From the NCBI GenBank assembly GCA_947488755.1, contig CANLAD010000001.1, positions 324,247 to 388,246 on the forward strand: 64,000 nucleotides of DNA, in the 5' to 3' direction. The notes under the pieces are model-generated. The model ran no database searches, was not told where the DNA came from, and was given only the letters and a program-made list of their open reading frames with translations. The stretch is from an uncultured Erythrobacter sp. Lineage in GTDB: Bacteria; Pseudomonadota; Alphaproteobacteria; Sphingomonadales; Sphingomonadaceae. Below, one piece after another: positions 29,524 through 39,466 of this stretch (position 1 is its first letter; every line of letters starts with the position of its first letter). Position numbers and translations under genes: made by a program.

Positions 29524-29967
29524 TTACGCCTCCTCGAGCAACAGCAGCACCGCCGTCACCACCATGCGCTCATCAGCGCCGAAGCGGTGATCGACTTCGC
29601 GGATCGTCGCATCGGCGACCAGATGGCCGGGAATGGTGAATTCGTGCTCGGGCAGGTCGGCGATGAATGTCTCGCCCGCCGCGACCGCTTCCGCCCCGTC
29701 GAAGTCCAGCATCACCTCGTGGCGTGTGCCGCTGAAGGTGATTGAGTTCCATGCCTTTTCTTCGTGCGTGAGCAGGCTTGCGCGGCCCTCGGCCAACATC
29801 AGCAGCGCCTCACGCACCCGGTCAGATACTGTACGACGCGGGCGATAGCGACGCGGCGCTCGCCGTGTGGCGGACTGGTCCTCGCCGTCGGCGGATTTGG
29901 TTTCAAAGGCTGCGCTGGCTGGGAAGGGCTGCGCGGTGAGGAGGTCCGTGGGAAGATCAATACGCAT
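29524..29967 (-). CDS. Conserved-looking protein of unknown function, coupled to small HTH-like gene
   Basis: A 147-residue soluble protein that I cannot assign. The N-terminal third is polar with an Arg-rich patch (TRRAPRRYRPRRTVSDRVRE). The rest has alternating strands (NSITFSGTRHEVMLDF, ETFIADLPEHEFTIPG) and an acidic end. The start is the ATG at 29967, preceded by AAAGGA. It overlaps the preceding 86-residue gene by 11 bases, so translation is likely coupled. The pair is divergent from an S24-type repressor. Confidence 0.65.
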   Translation of the reverse strand: MRIDLPTDLLTAQPFPASAAFETKSADGEDQSATRRAPRRYRPRRTVSDRVREALLMLAEGRASLLTHEEKAWNSITFSGTRHEVMLDFDGAEAVAAGETFIADLPEHEFTIPGHLVADATIREVDHRFGADERMVVTAVLLLLEEA

Positions 29968-30217
29968 AGGACAATCCTTTCGTCTCGGAAATTTGGGCTG
30001 GCGAGGAGCTGTGCGCATGCGAGGTGTGTCGCCCGCTGGCCGCATCGCGTTCGTATTGGCGCATCCAGTCCAGCGTGCGCGCCTCGGTTGCGGCGCGCGG
30101 GATGCGACCCATGCGCAGGTCCAGCACAAAGCGCGGATCGTGCGCGGCAAGACGCCCGAATTTGGTCGCTGGCATGTCGTGTTCGCGTAAGAATTTCTCG
30201 ACTTTTCGTATCAGCAT
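29957..30217 (-). CDS. Small basic protein, possible DNA-binding
   Basis: An 86-residue protein, MLIRKVEKFLREHDMPATKF at the N-terminus. The spacing of LREHDMPATKFGRLAAHDPRFVLDL is like a short helix-turn-helix, followed by a basic RMGRIPRAATEARTLDWM segment. The call as DNA-binding is tentative. The start at 30217 is chosen because it yields this compact domain; an extension to 30292 reads into the divergent promoter region. Its 3' end overlaps the next gene by 11 bases. The upstream gap 30218-30339 is shared with the S24 regulator. Confidence 0.6.
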   Translation of the reverse strand: MLIRKVEKFLREHDMPATKFGRLAAHDPRFVLDLRMGRIPRAATEARTLDWMRQYERDAASGRHTSHAHSSSPAQISETKGLSYAY

Positions 30218-30339
30218 GGTGCTCCCCGTGTTGTTCTGACCGAGCACTCCCGATGATCCGGTGAGTCGCCCGATGTTCACTAAATGTTCCACGCGAATTC
30301 CTACTTGTCTAGGAAAAATCCTTCAGTTAAAGACAATGC

Positions 30340-31020
30340 ATGTCAGATTCCAAACCAAGCAAGCTGGATGGTGCGCAGGGCCGTCTTCTCGAACTGTCGC
30401 AGGAGCGGGGGGTTAGCCTTTCGCGCCTGTCCACATTGCTCGAGAGAAATCCCAGCTATCTCCAGCAGTTTATCCGCAAGGGCTCACCACGAAAGTTGGA
30501 GGAGGGGGATCGCCTGATACTGGCGCGCTTCTTCGGCGTTGCCGAGAGCGAATTGCGCGACGATGTGCCGCCAGTGACGGAAAAATCCTACAAAGGCTTA
30601 CCGACAGGCCCGCAGCGCGATTGGATCGAAGTCGCGCGGCTCGATATCGAGGCCGCTGCCGGTCCGGGGACGCTGCCGGGGACTGAAGCCGCGTTCGATA
30701 CGATCCGTTTCTCACGCCGCTGGCTTGCCGAACAGGGGCTGGAAGGCGCGCAACTGTCCGCGATCACGGTGAAGGGCGACTCGATGGAGCCGCTGCTGCG
30801 CGATGGCGACCAGATCTTGGTCGACCGGCGCGAGCAGCCTTTTCGCGACGGTATTCACGTCGTGCGCCTTGGCGATACACTGATGGTCAAGCGTGTCACC
30901 CGGGTCGGCGCGGGGCGCCTGATGCTGCTCAGCGAGAATGCCTCCTACCCACCGATCGATATCGCAGCGGACGAGGTCCAGGTGATCGGCCGGGTTGTTT
31001 GGAAAGGGGGGCGCATCTAG
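30340..31020 (+). CDS. XRE-type HTH regulator with S24/LexA-like peptidase domain
   Basis: A 226-residue repressor. An N-terminal HTH (VSLSRLSTLLERNPSYLQQF) is joined to an S24 domain with the catalytic pair S148 (VKGDSMEP) and K184 (LMVKRV). A possible self-cleavage bond lies at A107-G108 in EAAAGPG. This architecture is like phage CI and SOS-controlled repressors. There are no phage genes nearby. It is divergent from the two small genes at 29524-30217 and is the obvious candidate to regulate them. Ten bases downstream is the MBL-fold hydrolase gene. Confidence 0.87.
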   Translation: MSDSKPSKLDGAQGRLLELSQERGVSLSRLSTLLERNPSYLQQFIRKGSPRKLEEGDRLILARFFGVAESELRDDVPPVTEKSYKGLPTGPQRDWIEVARLDIEAAAGPGTLPGTEAAFDTIRFSRRWLAEQGLEGAQLSAITVKGDSMEPLLRDGDQILVDRREQPFRDGIHVVRLGDTLMVKRVTRVGAGRLMLLSENASYPPIDIAADEVQVIGRVVWKGGRI

Positions 31021-31029
31021 ATCGTACGC

Positions 31030-31710
31030 ATGACCGACAAACCAACGCCCCCCATGTCCGGGCCTGCGATGAAAGCCGCGATCATGCCGGTGACGCCGTT
31101 GCAGCAGAACTGCTCACTGATCTGGTGCACCAAAACCATGAAAGGCGCGCTGACCGACCCGGGCGGCGATCTCGATCGATTGAAGGCAGGCGTCGCCAAG
31201 GCAGGCGTTGAGCTGGAGAAGATCCTCATCACCCACGGCCATCTCGACCATTGCGGTCAGGCCGGAATGCTGGCGGACGAGCTGGGCCTGCCGATCGAAG
31301 GTCCGCATGAAGACGACCGCTTCTGGATTGAGCAGCTTGACAGCGACGGTGCGCGTTTCGGAATGACAGCGGCGAGTTTCGAGCCGACCCGCTGGCTCGA
31401 GCATGGTGACACGGTCACGGTCGGTGAACTGACGCTCGACGTGATCCATTGCCCCGGCCACACGCCCGGCCATGTCGTGTTCTTCCACAAGCCCAGCCGC
31501 TTCGCTATCGTCGGTGACGTACTGTTCCAGGGCAGCATTGGACGCACCGATTTCCCGCGCGGCAATCATCAGGATTTGATCGACTCGATCACCCAACGCC
31601 TGTGGCCGCTGGGCGAAGACGTCACCTTCATCCCCGGCCACGGGCCGACCAGCACTTTCGGGCAGGAGCGCAAGACCAATCAATTCGTCAGCGATTACGC
31701 GTTGAGCTGA
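31030..31710 (+). CDS. Metallo-beta-lactamase-fold hydrolase (glyoxalase II-like)
   Basis: A 226-residue MBL-fold enzyme. The metal motif THGHLDHCG is followed by a His in HCPGHTPGHV, an Asp in IVGDVLFQGSIGRTDFPRG and a final His in FIPGHGPTS. This is the layout of glyoxalase II-like hydrolases of the YcbL type, which split thioesters such as lactoylglutathione. It lies ten bases after the S24 regulator on the same strand. Confidence 0.9.
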   Translation: MTDKPTPPMSGPAMKAAIMPVTPLQQNCSLIWCTKTMKGALTDPGGDLDRLKAGVAKAGVELEKILITHGHLDHCGQAGMLADELGLPIEGPHEDDRFWIEQLDSDGARFGMTAASFEPTRWLEHGDTVTVGELTLDVIHCPGHTPGHVVFFHKPSRFAIVGDVLFQGSIGRTDFPRGNHQDLIDSITQRLWPLGEDVTFIPGHGPTSTFGQERKTNQFVSDYALS

Positions 31711-31715
31711 GGCTT

Positions 31716-32114
31716 TCAGAGCACTCCTGACGCGATCAGCACGGCCACGACGGCGAGGCCCAGCAACACCAGCATTGTCACGATCGTCCCGATCATCCGA
31801 CCGATCTGTGCCGCGCCGCCATCCATGCCGAAAGCGTGGGCGATCCGCGCGAGGAAATAGGCAGCCGCGATATACGCCAGCCAGTCGACCCCGCGACCCG
31901 ACAGCTCGATTGCCGCGATCAGTATCAGCACGAAGGGCGTCGCTTCTATGAAGTTGGCCTGCGCCCGCATCCGGCGTTCCAGCGGCTCGCTGCCGCCGTC
32001 GCCGAGATTGATGCCCGCCGCGCGGCGGATTGCGCCGATGCGGATCATCAGCCAAAGATTGAGAATGGCAGCCGCCGCCGCGCTGGCCAAGGTCACTTGC
32101 AGTGTCGTTATCAT
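31716..32114 (-). CDS. MAPEG family membrane protein
   Basis: A 132-residue protein with four membrane helices, matching the MAPEG family (membrane-associated eicosanoid and glutathione metabolism). The signature region is RRMRAQANFIEATPFVLILI, with Arg and Asn for glutathione contact. Bacterial members often have glutathione transferase activity; the substrate is unknown. It is convergent with the MBL gene and divergent from rpmF. Confidence 0.9.
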   Translation of the reverse strand: MITTLQVTLASAAAAAILNLWLMIRIGAIRRAAGINLGDGGSEPLERRMRAQANFIEATPFVLILIAAIELSGRGVDWLAYIAAAYFLARIAHAFGMDGGAAQIGRMIGTIVTMLVLLGLAVVAVLIASGVL

Positions 32115-32164
32115 AATTGCCCCTCTTTGGCTCCTCGCACCTCGCTACGGCAATCCCACAAGGC

Positions 32165-32192
32165 TTGCAAAGAGTGGCGTTTGCGTTATATC
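32165..32192 (+). promoter_or_regulatory. Possible promoter of rpmF-plsX-fabH
   Basis: TTGCAA at 32165, a 16-base spacer and TATATC at 32187 resemble sigma-70 boxes. They lie about 145 bases before rpmF in the 223-base gap 32115-32337. No start site is proven. Confidence 0.3.
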
Positions 32193-32337
32193 GCGCGCCT
32201 TCCCGCCCGCATCGGCTCGGACGTTTCGCATAAGGCTACCTTGTGCGGATCGCCCCCGTGCCGTAAGGGCGTGCTCACGAAACATCTGCGCGAACGCTCG
32301 CGCAACCACACGAATTGTTTGAGGAATTGGTGCCGCC

Positions 32338-32520
32338 ATGGCTGTCCCCAAGAGAAAAGTATCGCCCCACCGCCGTGGCAATCGCCGGGCGCATGATTCG
32401 CTGAAGGTCGCGGCCTTCCATGAATGCTCCAATTGTGGTGAGCTCAAACGCCCGCACAATCTGTGCGGTGCATGCGGCTTCTACAACGGCCGCGAAGTGA
32501 TGGCCCCCAAGGGCATCTGA
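32338..32520 (+). CDS. rpmF: 50S ribosomal protein L32
   Basis: A 60-residue ribosomal protein, [20 protein letters not shown] at the N-terminus, as in all bacterial L32. Two CxxC pairs (CSNC, CGAC) would bind zinc. A GAGGAA site precedes the start. It heads the conserved rpmF-plsX-fabH cluster that links translation with fatty acid and phospholipid synthesis; plsX starts 26 bases later. Confidence 0.98.
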   Translation: MAVPKRKVSPHRRGNRRAHDSLKVAAFHECSNCGELKRPHNLCGACGFYNGREVMAPKGI

Positions 32521-32546
32521 CCCGTCGCTGAAAAAGGACCAGTCGC

Positions 32547-33674
32547 ATGAGCCTCCCGCGTATCGCCGTTGACGCGATGGGCGGGGATGAAGGTGTGCGC
32601 GTCATGGTCGAAGGCGCGGCGATCGCACGTCGTAGCCACGAGAAGTTCAATTTTCTGCTTGTGGGTGACCGCCAGCGGATCGAGCGCGCGCTGGAAAGTC
32701 ACCCAGGCCTCGGCAGCGCTTCGGAAATTCTTCACTGCGATGACGTCATCAGCGGCGATGAATTGCCCAGCCGGGCGATCCGCCGCGCGAAGACGACAAG
32801 CATGGGTCTTGCCGTCAATGCCGTGAAGCAGGGCGATGCCGGCGCTGCGGTCAGCGCGGGCAACACCGGCGCGCTGATGGCGATGAGCAAGATCGCGCTG
32901 CGCACCATGCCCGGCATCGACCGCCCTGCGCTCGCAGCGCTGCTGCCGACGCTCGAGCAGCATGACGTGGTGATGCTGGATCTGGGCGCGAACACCGAAG
33001 CCGATACCCGCAACCTGGTGCAGTTCGCGATCATGGGTGCGGCGTATTCGCGGATCGTGAACGGCTTCGACAAGCCGTCCGTGCGGCTGCTCAACATCGG
33101 CACCGAAGAGATCAAGGGCACCGACGCGCTGCGCGATGCGGCGGCGCAGCTGAGCCAGGCGAGCGGCAACGGCGGTGGCCTCGATCTGGCATTCGACGGG
33201 TTCGTGGAATCCGACAAGATCAATCGCGGCGAAACCCATGTGGTGGTCACTGACGGGTTCTCGGGCAATATCGCGCTCAAGGCTATCGAAGGATCGGCGC
33301 GGTTCGTCACCGATCTGCTCAAACAGGCCTTCACCAGCTCGCTCCGCTCGAAGATCGGCTTTCTTGTATCGCGTCCCGCGACGGAGTTGCTGCGCCATCA
33401 TCTCGATCCCAACAATCACAACGGCGCTGTGTTTCTCGGCTTGAACGGTGTGGTGGTAAAAAGCCACGGCAGCGCGACGGCCAAAGGAGTCGCCCATGCG
33501 GTTAACGTGGCCGCGCGACTGCTCGAGAACGATCTGACCAAGCGGATCGCGCAGGATCTGGCTGAATTGGGTGAAGGCGCGCTTGCACATAATGGCAATG
33601 GGCGCGGTGCTGCTGCGAAAGACAGCGAGACGGCCCCGGCGACCACAACCGGCGGCGATGAGGCCGCCGCGTGA
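32547..33674 (+). CDS. plsX: Phosphate acyltransferase PlsX
   Basis: A 375-residue peripheral enzyme that makes acyl-phosphate from acyl-ACP for phospholipid synthesis. It shows [19 protein letters not shown] at the N-terminus, [21 protein letters not shown] in the core and the [11 protein letters not shown] and [13 protein letters not shown] motifs. The C-terminal 25 residues are Ala- and Thr-rich and probably disordered. Its stop overlaps the GTG of fabH (GTGA). Confidence 0.97.
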   Translation: MSLPRIAVDAMGGDEGVRVMVEGAAIARRSHEKFNFLLVGDRQRIERALESHPGLGSASEILHCDDVISGDELPSRAIRRAKTTSMGLAVNAVKQGDAGAAVSAGNTGALMAMSKIALRTMPGIDRPALAALLPTLEQHDVVMLDLGANTEADTRNLVQFAIMGAAYSRIVNGFDKPSVRLLNIGTEEIKGTDALRDAAAQLSQASGNGGGLDLAFDGFVESDKINRGETHVVVTDGFSGNIALKAIEGSARFVTDLLKQAFTSSLRSKIGFLVSRPATELLRHHLDPNNHNGAVFLGLNGVVVKSHGSATAKGVAHAVNVAARLLENDLTKRIAQDLAELGEGALAHNGNGRGAAAKDSETAPATTTGGDEAAA

Positions 33675-34648
33675 CAGGCTCCCGCCTGCTGGGTTCAGGC
33701 TCGGCGCTGCCCGAACGCTTAGTCACCAACGCCGAACTTTCAGAGCGGATCGACACCTCGGACGAATGGATCGTCGAGCGCACCGGTATTCGCCAGCGCT
33801 ATATCGCCGGCGAGGACGAGACCACGGCCAGTCTCGCCACCAAGGCCGCGCGCGCCGCGCTCAAAGATGCGGGGGTTACGGCTGGCGAGGTCGACCTGAT
33901 CGTGCTGGCCACCGCCACGCCCGACAACACCTTCCCCGCCACGGCGACCAAGGTGCAGGATGCACTGGGCTGCAACGGCTGCGTCGCCTTTGATGTCGCA
34001 GCGGTTTGCTCGGGCTTCCTCTACGCGCTGGCCACCGCTGATTCGCTGCTCACGACCGGAATGGGCAAATGCGCGCTGGTGATCGGCGCGGAGACTTTCA
34101 GCCGCATTCTCGACTGGGAGGACCGCACGACCTGCGTTCTGTTCGGCGACGGGGCGGGAGCAATCGTGTTGGGCGCGCCGGACCTCGCGAAGCCAGCGCG
34201 CGAAGGTGGGCCGGGCGTGCTTGCGAGCAAGCTTCACGCGGATGGGGCGCATCACGATCTGCTGTATGTGGATGGCGGCCCATCATCTACGCAGACCGTC
34301 GGCCATCTGCGGATGAAGGGGCGCGAGGTGTTCCGCCACGCTGTCGCCAATCTGTCGAGCGTGCTTGGCGAGGTACTGGACGACGCGCAAATCAAGGCCG
34401 AAGCGATCGACTGGGTGGTCCCGCATCAGGCCAACCGGCGCATTCTCGATGCAACCGCCAAGAAGTTAGGCATTCCGCCAGAGAAGGTCATTGTCACGGT
34501 CGATCAGCACGCCAACACATCGGCCGCATCGGTTCCACTCGCGCTCGACACTGCGCGACGCGATGGCCGGATTGTGCCGGGTAATCTCGTTATGTTTGAA
34601 GCGATGGGCGGCGGCTTCACCTGGGGTGCGTCGCTGATGCGCGTGTGA
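33671..34648 (+). CDS. fabH: 3-oxoacyl-ACP synthase III (FabH)
   Basis: A 325-residue condensing enzyme that joins acetyl-CoA and malonyl-ACP to start fatty acid synthesis. The catalytic Cys is in [12 protein letters not shown], the His in [10 protein letters not shown] and the Asn in [10 protein letters not shown]. The GTG start overlaps the plsX stop by four bases, so expression is coupled. It is followed by a 156-base gap holding the ihfA promoter. Confidence 0.97.
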   Translation: MTGSRLLGSGSALPERLVTNAELSERIDTSDEWIVERTGIRQRYIAGEDETTASLATKAARAALKDAGVTAGEVDLIVLATATPDNTFPATATKVQDALGCNGCVAFDVAAVCSGFLYALATADSLLTTGMGKCALVIGAETFSRILDWEDRTTCVLFGDGAGAIVLGAPDLAKPAREGGPGVLASKLHADGAHHDLLYVDGGPSSTQTVGHLRMKGREVFRHAVANLSSVLGEVLDDAQIKAEAIDWVVPHQANRRILDATAKKLGIPPEKVIVTVDQHANTSAASVPLALDTARRDGRIVPGNLVMFEAMGGGFTWGASLMRV

Positions 34649-34731
34649 TTTTTCTGCAACCCATCGTGCGCTAAGCGGACATAACCTTTTATAATCCGAC
34701 GAAAAAAGCGGCCATCATGTCGCAAGCCCCG

Positions 34732-34760
34732 TTTACCTCCACGGTAATTCGAGTTATAGA
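34732..34760 (+). promoter_or_regulatory. Probable sigma-70 promoter of ihfA
   Basis: TTTACC at 34732-34737, a 17-base spacer and TATAGA at 34755-34760 fit sigma-70 boxes. They lie 44 bases before the ihfA ATG in an AT-rich gap after fabH. Confidence 0.45.
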
Positions 34761-34804
34761 ATGTTGGGTTGCTGGTGGGCAACATGATACCAGGAGATAT
34801 CGCA

Positions 34805-35101
34805 ATGCGTTCGGTGGGAACACTAACACGGGCCGATTTTGCGGAGACCATCAACCGCAAGATGGGCCTTAGCAGGTCGGAATCGCTCCAGATGGTCGAG
34901 GCAATACTCGACACTATGGTCGATGCGCTCGAAGAGGGTGAAAACGTCAAGATTTCCGGGTTCGGCAGCTTCGTACTACGTGACAAGAACGAGCGGATCG
35001 GTCGCAATCCGAAAACCGGTGTCGAAGTGCCGATCACACCGCGCCGGGTGCTGACCTTCCGCGCGAGCCAGTTGCTGAAGGAACGCATTTCCAAGAGTTA
35101 G
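34805..35101 (+). CDS. ihfA: Integration host factor alpha subunit
   Basis: A 98-residue DNA-bending protein of the IHF/HU fold. The beta-arm carries [20 protein letters not shown], and the N-terminal helices carry [20 protein letters not shown]. The start at 34805 follows a GGAGA site; upstream ATGs would add an unrelated leader. Its place after plsX-fabH and before a MerR gene is the standard alphaproteobacterial order, which supports alpha rather than beta. Confidence 0.94.
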   Translation: MRSVGTLTRADFAETINRKMGLSRSESLQMVEAILDTMVDALEEGENVKISGFGSFVLRDKNERIGRNPKTGVEVPITPRRVLTFRASQLLKERISKS

Positions 35102-35171
35102 ATCGTGGCGGGCAGGCGACCGATACGGAAGGTTCAGCGTATGTGGAAACAGCAGTGAAGGGCGCGCCAAC

Positions 35172-35582
35172 ATGACCAACTTCGCAGATGGCAAAGACGA
35201 TGGCGCGCTGCGCACGATCGGCGAAGTCAGCGAAGCGCTTGGCATCAAACCGCACGTCCTGCGTTACTGGGAACGGCAGTTCAGCCTGCTCAAACCGCTC
35301 AAGCGCAGCGGCGGACGGCGGTATTATCGCCCCGCTGACGTTGCGCTGGTCGAGAGGATCGACCGGCTCGTGAACGCCGAGGGCTACACACTGAAGGGCG
35401 CGGAAACGGTGCTGCGCGCAGACCGCGCCGACGCGTCAGCTTCAACCCGAGCCGACACCGCCGACCGTTTGCCCGGCCAAAATGCCGCCAGTCCCGAACA
35501 GGTCGTGACGCCGATGGTCGAGGAAACCATTGCGCGATTGAAAAGCCTCCGCGAGAGGCTGGCCCGCGCGATCGAGGCGTAA
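35172..35582 (+). CDS. MerR family transcriptional regulator
   Basis: A 136-residue regulator with the MerR winged HTH ([20 protein letters not shown]) and the conserved [15 protein letters not shown] segment. The C-terminal part is a short helical stretch with no cysteines, so it is not a metal sensor of the classic type. It follows ihfA by 70 bases, a linkage common in alphaproteobacteria. The effector is unknown. Confidence 0.92.
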   Translation: MTNFADGKDDGALRTIGEVSEALGIKPHVLRYWERQFSLLKPLKRSGGRRYYRPADVALVERIDRLVNAEGYTLKGAETVLRADRADASASTRADTADRLPGQNAASPEQVVTPMVEETIARLKSLRERLARAIEA

Positions 35583-35594
35583 TCAAAACGCTGA

Positions 35595-36008
35595 TCAGCG
35601 GTACGCGACACTCACCGCAATTGAGCAGTCCGCACCGCGAAATCGCGGCGTAGCGCTCGCGCATACCGCCTGCGCTTGCTCGTCGGCAGGCCGATAGGTC
35701 ACCCACAGTCCCGAAAGGCTTCGCGAACGACCGCTGCCCGTGCCGCGGCTGTTCAGCTCTCGCACCAATTCGGCGACCAGTTCCGCGCGATCTTCAAATT
35801 CATCGTCGCGGACGACCATCACGTGGCTCGATTGACCGTCGCGATCGGGGCATTCGAAGGCGAAGCCGCGCTCAGTCAAATGAAGGACGGCCGAGAAGCA
35901 CTGGAGCACCGGGTCGGCGCGTTGAAGTCGCTGTGCATTCGCCGGCATGACCAGCAACAAGGCTGTAGCTGATATGCCCGAGATGCAAATTGCCCTGCCA
36001 TTAAACAT
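35595..36008 (-). CDS. Small exported protein of unknown function
   Basis: A 137-residue protein with a signal peptide (ISATALLLVMPANAQR). The mature part has four cysteines (VLQCFSAV, FECPDRD, AVCASAT, ADCSIAV). I do not recognise the family. A GGAGGAG ribosome-binding site precedes the ATG at 36008. It lies 16 bases after the smc stop on the same strand, but its own strong site suggests independent translation. It is convergent with the MerR gene. Confidence 0.65.
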   Translation of the reverse strand: MFNGRAICISGISATALLLVMPANAQRLQRADPVLQCFSAVLHLTERGFAFECPDRDGQSSHVMVVRDDEFEDRAELVAELVRELNSRGTGSGRSRSLSGLWVTYRPADEQAQAVCASATPRFRGADCSIAVSVAYR

Positions 36009-36024
36009 GACCTTCTCCTCCCGA

Positions 36025-39000
36025 TTACTCCGCTGCCATCAACTCCGCTTCGCCCAGATCGACGCTCACCAGTCGCGAAACCCCGCGTTCGGCCATCGTC
36101 ACCCCGAACAGGCGGTGCATCCGGCTCATCGTCACCGCGTTATGGGTCACGATAAGATAGCGCGTTTGCGTGGTGCGCACCATCGTGTCGAGCAGGTCGC
36201 AGAACCGCTCGACATTGGCATCGTCCAGCGGCGCGTCGACTTCGTCGAGTACGCAGATCGGGGCGGGGTTGGTCAGGAACAGCGCGAAGATCAGCGCCGT
36301 CGCGGTTAGGGCCTGCTCGCCGCCGGACAGTAGCGAGAGCGATTGCAGCCGTTTGCCCGGTGGCTGGGCGTAGATTTCCAGTCCGGCTTCGAGCGGATCG
36401 TCGCTGTCGATCAACGCGAGATGCGCCTTGCCGCCTTCAAACAGCCGGGTGAACAACACGCGGAAATGCCCATCGACTTCCTCGAAAGCGGCGCGCAGGC
36501 GCTCGCGACCTTCGCGATTGAGGCTCCCGATCGAACCGCGCAGCCGTCCGACCGCTTCGGTAAGCTCGGCCTGTTCACTCGCATTGGTGCCATGCTCGGC
36601 TTCGATTTCCGACAGCTCGTCGGCAGCGACCAGATTGACCGGACCGATCCGCTCGCGGCTGGCGGTCAGGCGGTCGAGTTCCGTCGACTCCTCGGTGGCG
36701 GGCGCTACGTCGTCGTCCTCGAAGGCAAAGCGTTCGGGCAGGAGCGGGGGAGGGCACTGGAAGCGTTCGCCGGAAATGCGCGCCATCTCGCCGCGCCGCG
36801 CTTCCTGGCTTTCGGCCCGCGCGGCGAGGGTGGCTCGGCCTTCGCGCGCGCTCGCGAGCGCTTCGTTTGCGTCGGCCAGCGCGCGCTCGGCATCCGCCAT
36901 CGCATCCTGTTTGAGTGCGACGGCTGCCTGCGCTTCCTCAAGTTCTGCGGTCAGCCGATCCCGCACCGCCTCACCCTGCTCGATCTCTGTCTGGAGCGAT
37001 GCGGGTTTCACGGCAATTACGGCCAGCTCTTCCTCAATTTCGACAAGTCGGCCCCCCGCTTCGGCAACGCGCGAGGCAGCCTCACCGGCCCGCGCTTTCC
37101 AGCTGGCATGGTCGGCCTGCTGCGCGGCGAGCCTCTCTCGCGAGACGGCGAGCGCCTGATCATGCGCGGCGAGGTCGGCGAGCGTGCCCTGCAGCGCCGA
37201 TCGCGCGGCCTCATTGGCCTGACGCGACGCCTCCAGCGCGGCGCGGCCCGTGTCGGGGGAGGGCAACGCATCGCGGTTTGCGCGCGCGGCTTCAAGCTCG
37301 CTGGTGACGGCTGCGGTCTGATCGTCGATGTCGCGGGCGGATGCGGCGAGTTCTTCGAGCCGCGCTGCGCTGCGCTCTTTTGCCGCCTCGGCCTGATCGA
37401 AGGAGCGCAGAGCGGTGCGCTCGGCCTCTATCGCTTGCGCAAGCGCACGGTCGCGCGCGACGATATCGGTCTGGAGCGAGGTGAGTTCGGCGCGCGCATC
37501 CTGTTCGGCGCGTTCGGCAGTTTGAGTCGCTTCCCGCAGGCCCGGCAGGTGCTGTTCGAGTTCCGCGAGCCGGTTTGCCGCTTCGAGCCGGGCCGCTTCT
37601 GCGGATCCTTCGCCGCGCGCGATAAAGCCGTCCCACCGGCGAAGTTCGCCCGCTTTGGTGACCAGCCATTCGCCGGGTTCGAGTGTGCGGCCATCGTCGC
37701 GCTCGGCAAAATGGACAAGCGCCAGTCGTGCGCGCAATTGCGGGGGGCATTGCGTGACGTGCGTGAGCAGCGAATCGGCGACCGGTGATGGCGCATCGCG
37801 GCCCGTCCAGAACCGCCCCTCGCTCGCCGCCTTGGGTTCGCCGAGTGGAGCCTTGGCATCGCGGCCCAGCACTGCGGCCAGCGCGCGCTCATACCCTTTC
37901 GCGGCTTGCACACGGTCGAGCGCGAGGGGCAGGCCCTCGCGCCCCTTGGCACTGCGTTCACGAGCATCTCGGTCGCGGGCGAGGGCGGAATGCTCGCGTT
38001 CGATCCCGGCGAGTTCGGCCTTGGCGGTGGCGAGCGCGGTCGCGGCTTCATCACGCGCGGATTGCAACTCGGCTTTGCGCGCCTGCTCGCTTTCGAGCGC
38101 CTCTCGGTTTTGCGCGACTTGGGCGGATGCGTCTGCGACGGCCCGCTGCGCCTCTTCGACAGCGGACTGCATATCGCCTGCGTCGCCGACTTCGCGGCGC
38201 AGCGCCGCCACCCGGTCGCGCTCGCTCTCGAGCCGCGAAAGCCGCGCCTCGGCCTGTTCGATCGCCGCTTCGGCGACGCGCCATTCGGCTTCGACCCCGG
38301 CATTCTCGGCGCTCGCCTTTGCCATAGCGAGCTCCGCCGCCCGAGCGGCGCGCTCCGCCTTCTCGCTGGCATCCGCCAGCTTGGGCCGCTCAGCTTCGGC
38401 ATTATTTACACGCTCGCGGCTTGCGGCAAGCTCATCGGTCAGCTTCGCCAGCGCATCGGCGGCATCTCCGGTAAGGCGATCGGCCGCGGCGCGATCTTCC
38501 TCCAGCCGGGTGCGTTGGCGCTCAAGATCGGCGAGCCGGGTTTCCGCCGCTTCGAGCTTTTCCCCCAGAGCCGCCATGCGGTGCCCATGCGCGCTTGCAT
38601 CATCGCGCCGATCGGTATGGGTCTCGCGTGCTTCGGCCAGCGCCTCTGCCGCTTCGCGCTGCGCCCGTTGCGCCTCCTCCGCCGCCTGTTTCGCGGCCGC
38701 GACCTTCGCCTCCGCGCCCTCGGCAGCCGCGCGCGCTTCCTTTGCAGCATAGGCGGCGTCGCGCCAGCGGGCGAAGACGAGCCGCGCTTCGGCATGCTGG
38801 ATCTGCTCGGTCAGCCTGGTGTAGCGCTCCGCCTGTTTGGCCTGCCGCCTGAGCGAGGACATGCGCGCATCGAGCCCCGCCATCAGGTCTTCGAGCCGCG
38901 CCAGGTTCGCCTCTGTCTGCCTTAGCTTGCTCTCGGCATCCTTTCGGCGCACGTGCAGGCCGGCGATGCCCGCCGCTTCCTCCAGCATCTGACGCCGCTC

Positions 39001-39447
39001 TGCTGGCTTGGCGGCGATGACCTGTGCAATCTTGCCCTGGCTGACCAGCGCGGGGGAATGTGCGCCCGTGGCTGCATCGGCAAAGGTCAGCGCGACGTCC
39101 TTGGCGCGAACATCGTTGCCGTTCACGCGATAGGCGCTGCCCGCCCCGCGCTCGATCCGGCGGGTGACCACCAGTTCTTCATCTTCGTCATCGCTGGCGT
39201 GGAGGACCACTTCGGCAAAGCCGCGCGCCGGGCGGCTGTCGGTTCCGGCGAAGATCACGTCCTCCATCCCGCCCGAACGCATGGATTTGGGCGAGTTCTC
39301 CCCCATCACCCAGCGGATCGCTTCGAGCAGGTTGGACTTGCCGCACCCGTTCGGCCCGACAACCCCCGTCAGGCCCGGCTCGATGCGCAATTCGGCCGGC
39401 TCGACGAAGCTCTTGAAACCGCTTAGCCTGAGCCGGTGGATCTGCAT
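36025..39447 (-). CDS. smc: Chromosome segregation protein SMC
   Basis: A 1140-residue condensin ATPase. Walker A is GPNGCGKSNLLEAIRWVMGE in the N-terminal head. Two long coiled coils rich in A, E and R flank a hinge near the middle (ALAAVLGRDAKAPLG). The C-terminal head has the signature LSGGEQALTATALIFALF and Walker B ICVLDEVDAPLDD. The start at 39447 (MQIHRLRLSGFKSFV) is canonical. It follows two DsbA-like genes on the same strand, 19 bases after the nearer one. Partner genes scpA/scpB are not in this window. Confidence 0.97.
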   Translation of the reverse strand: MQIHRLRLSGFKSFVEPAELRIEPGLTGVVGPNGCGKSNLLEAIRWVMGENSPKSMRSGGMEDVIFAGTDSRPARGFAEVVLHASDDEDEELVVTRRIERGAGSAYRVNGNDVRAKDVALTFADAATGAHSPALVSQGKIAQVIAAKPAERRQMLEEAAGIAGLHVRRKDAESKLRQTEANLARLEDLMAGLDARMSSLRRQAKQAERYTRLTEQIQHAEARLVFARWRDAAYAAKEARAAAEGAEAKVAAAKQAAEEAQRAQREAAEALAEARETHTDRRDDASAHGHRMAALGEKLEAAETRLADLERQRTRLEEDRAAADRLTGDAADALAKLTDELAASRERVNNAEAERPKLADASEKAERAARAAELAMAKASAENAGVEAEWRVAEAAIEQAEARLSRLESERDRVAALRREVGDAGDMQSAVEEAQRAVADASAQVAQNREALESEQARKAELQSARDEAATALATAKAELAGIEREHSALARDRDARERSAKGREGLPLALDRVQAAKGYERALAAVLGRDAKAPLGEPKAASEGRFWTGRDAPSPVADSLLTHVTQCPPQLRARLALVHFAERDDGRTLEPGEWLVTKAGELRRWDGFIARGEGSAEAARLEAANRLAELEQHLPGLREATQTAERAEQDARAELTSLQTDIVARDRALAQAIEAERTALRSFDQAEAAKERSAARLEELAASARDIDDQTAAVTSELEAARANRDALPSPDTGRAALEASRQANEAARSALQGTLADLAAHDQALAVSRERLAAQQADHASWKARAGEAASRVAEAGGRLVEIEEELAVIAVKPASLQTEIEQGEAVRDRLTAELEEAQAAVALKQDAMADAERALADANEALASAREGRATLAARAESQEARRGEMARISGERFQCPPPLLPERFAFEDDDVAPATEESTELDRLTASRERIGPVNLVAADELSEIEAEHGTNASEQAELTEAVGRLRGSIGSLNREGRERLRAAFEEVDGHFRVLFTRLFEGGKAHLALIDSDDPLEAGLEIYAQPPGKRLQSLSLLSGGEQALTATALIFALFLTNPAPICVLDEVDAPLDDANVERFCDLLDTMVRTTQTRYLIVTHNAVTMSRMHRLFGVTMAERGVSRLVSVDLGEAELMAAE

Positions 39448-39466
39448 AAAGCGGGTCGGCCTCGCC

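Noticed and set aside
30340..31020. Prophage repressor
   Set aside because: No integrase, structural or lysis genes and no att-like repeats are visible around it.
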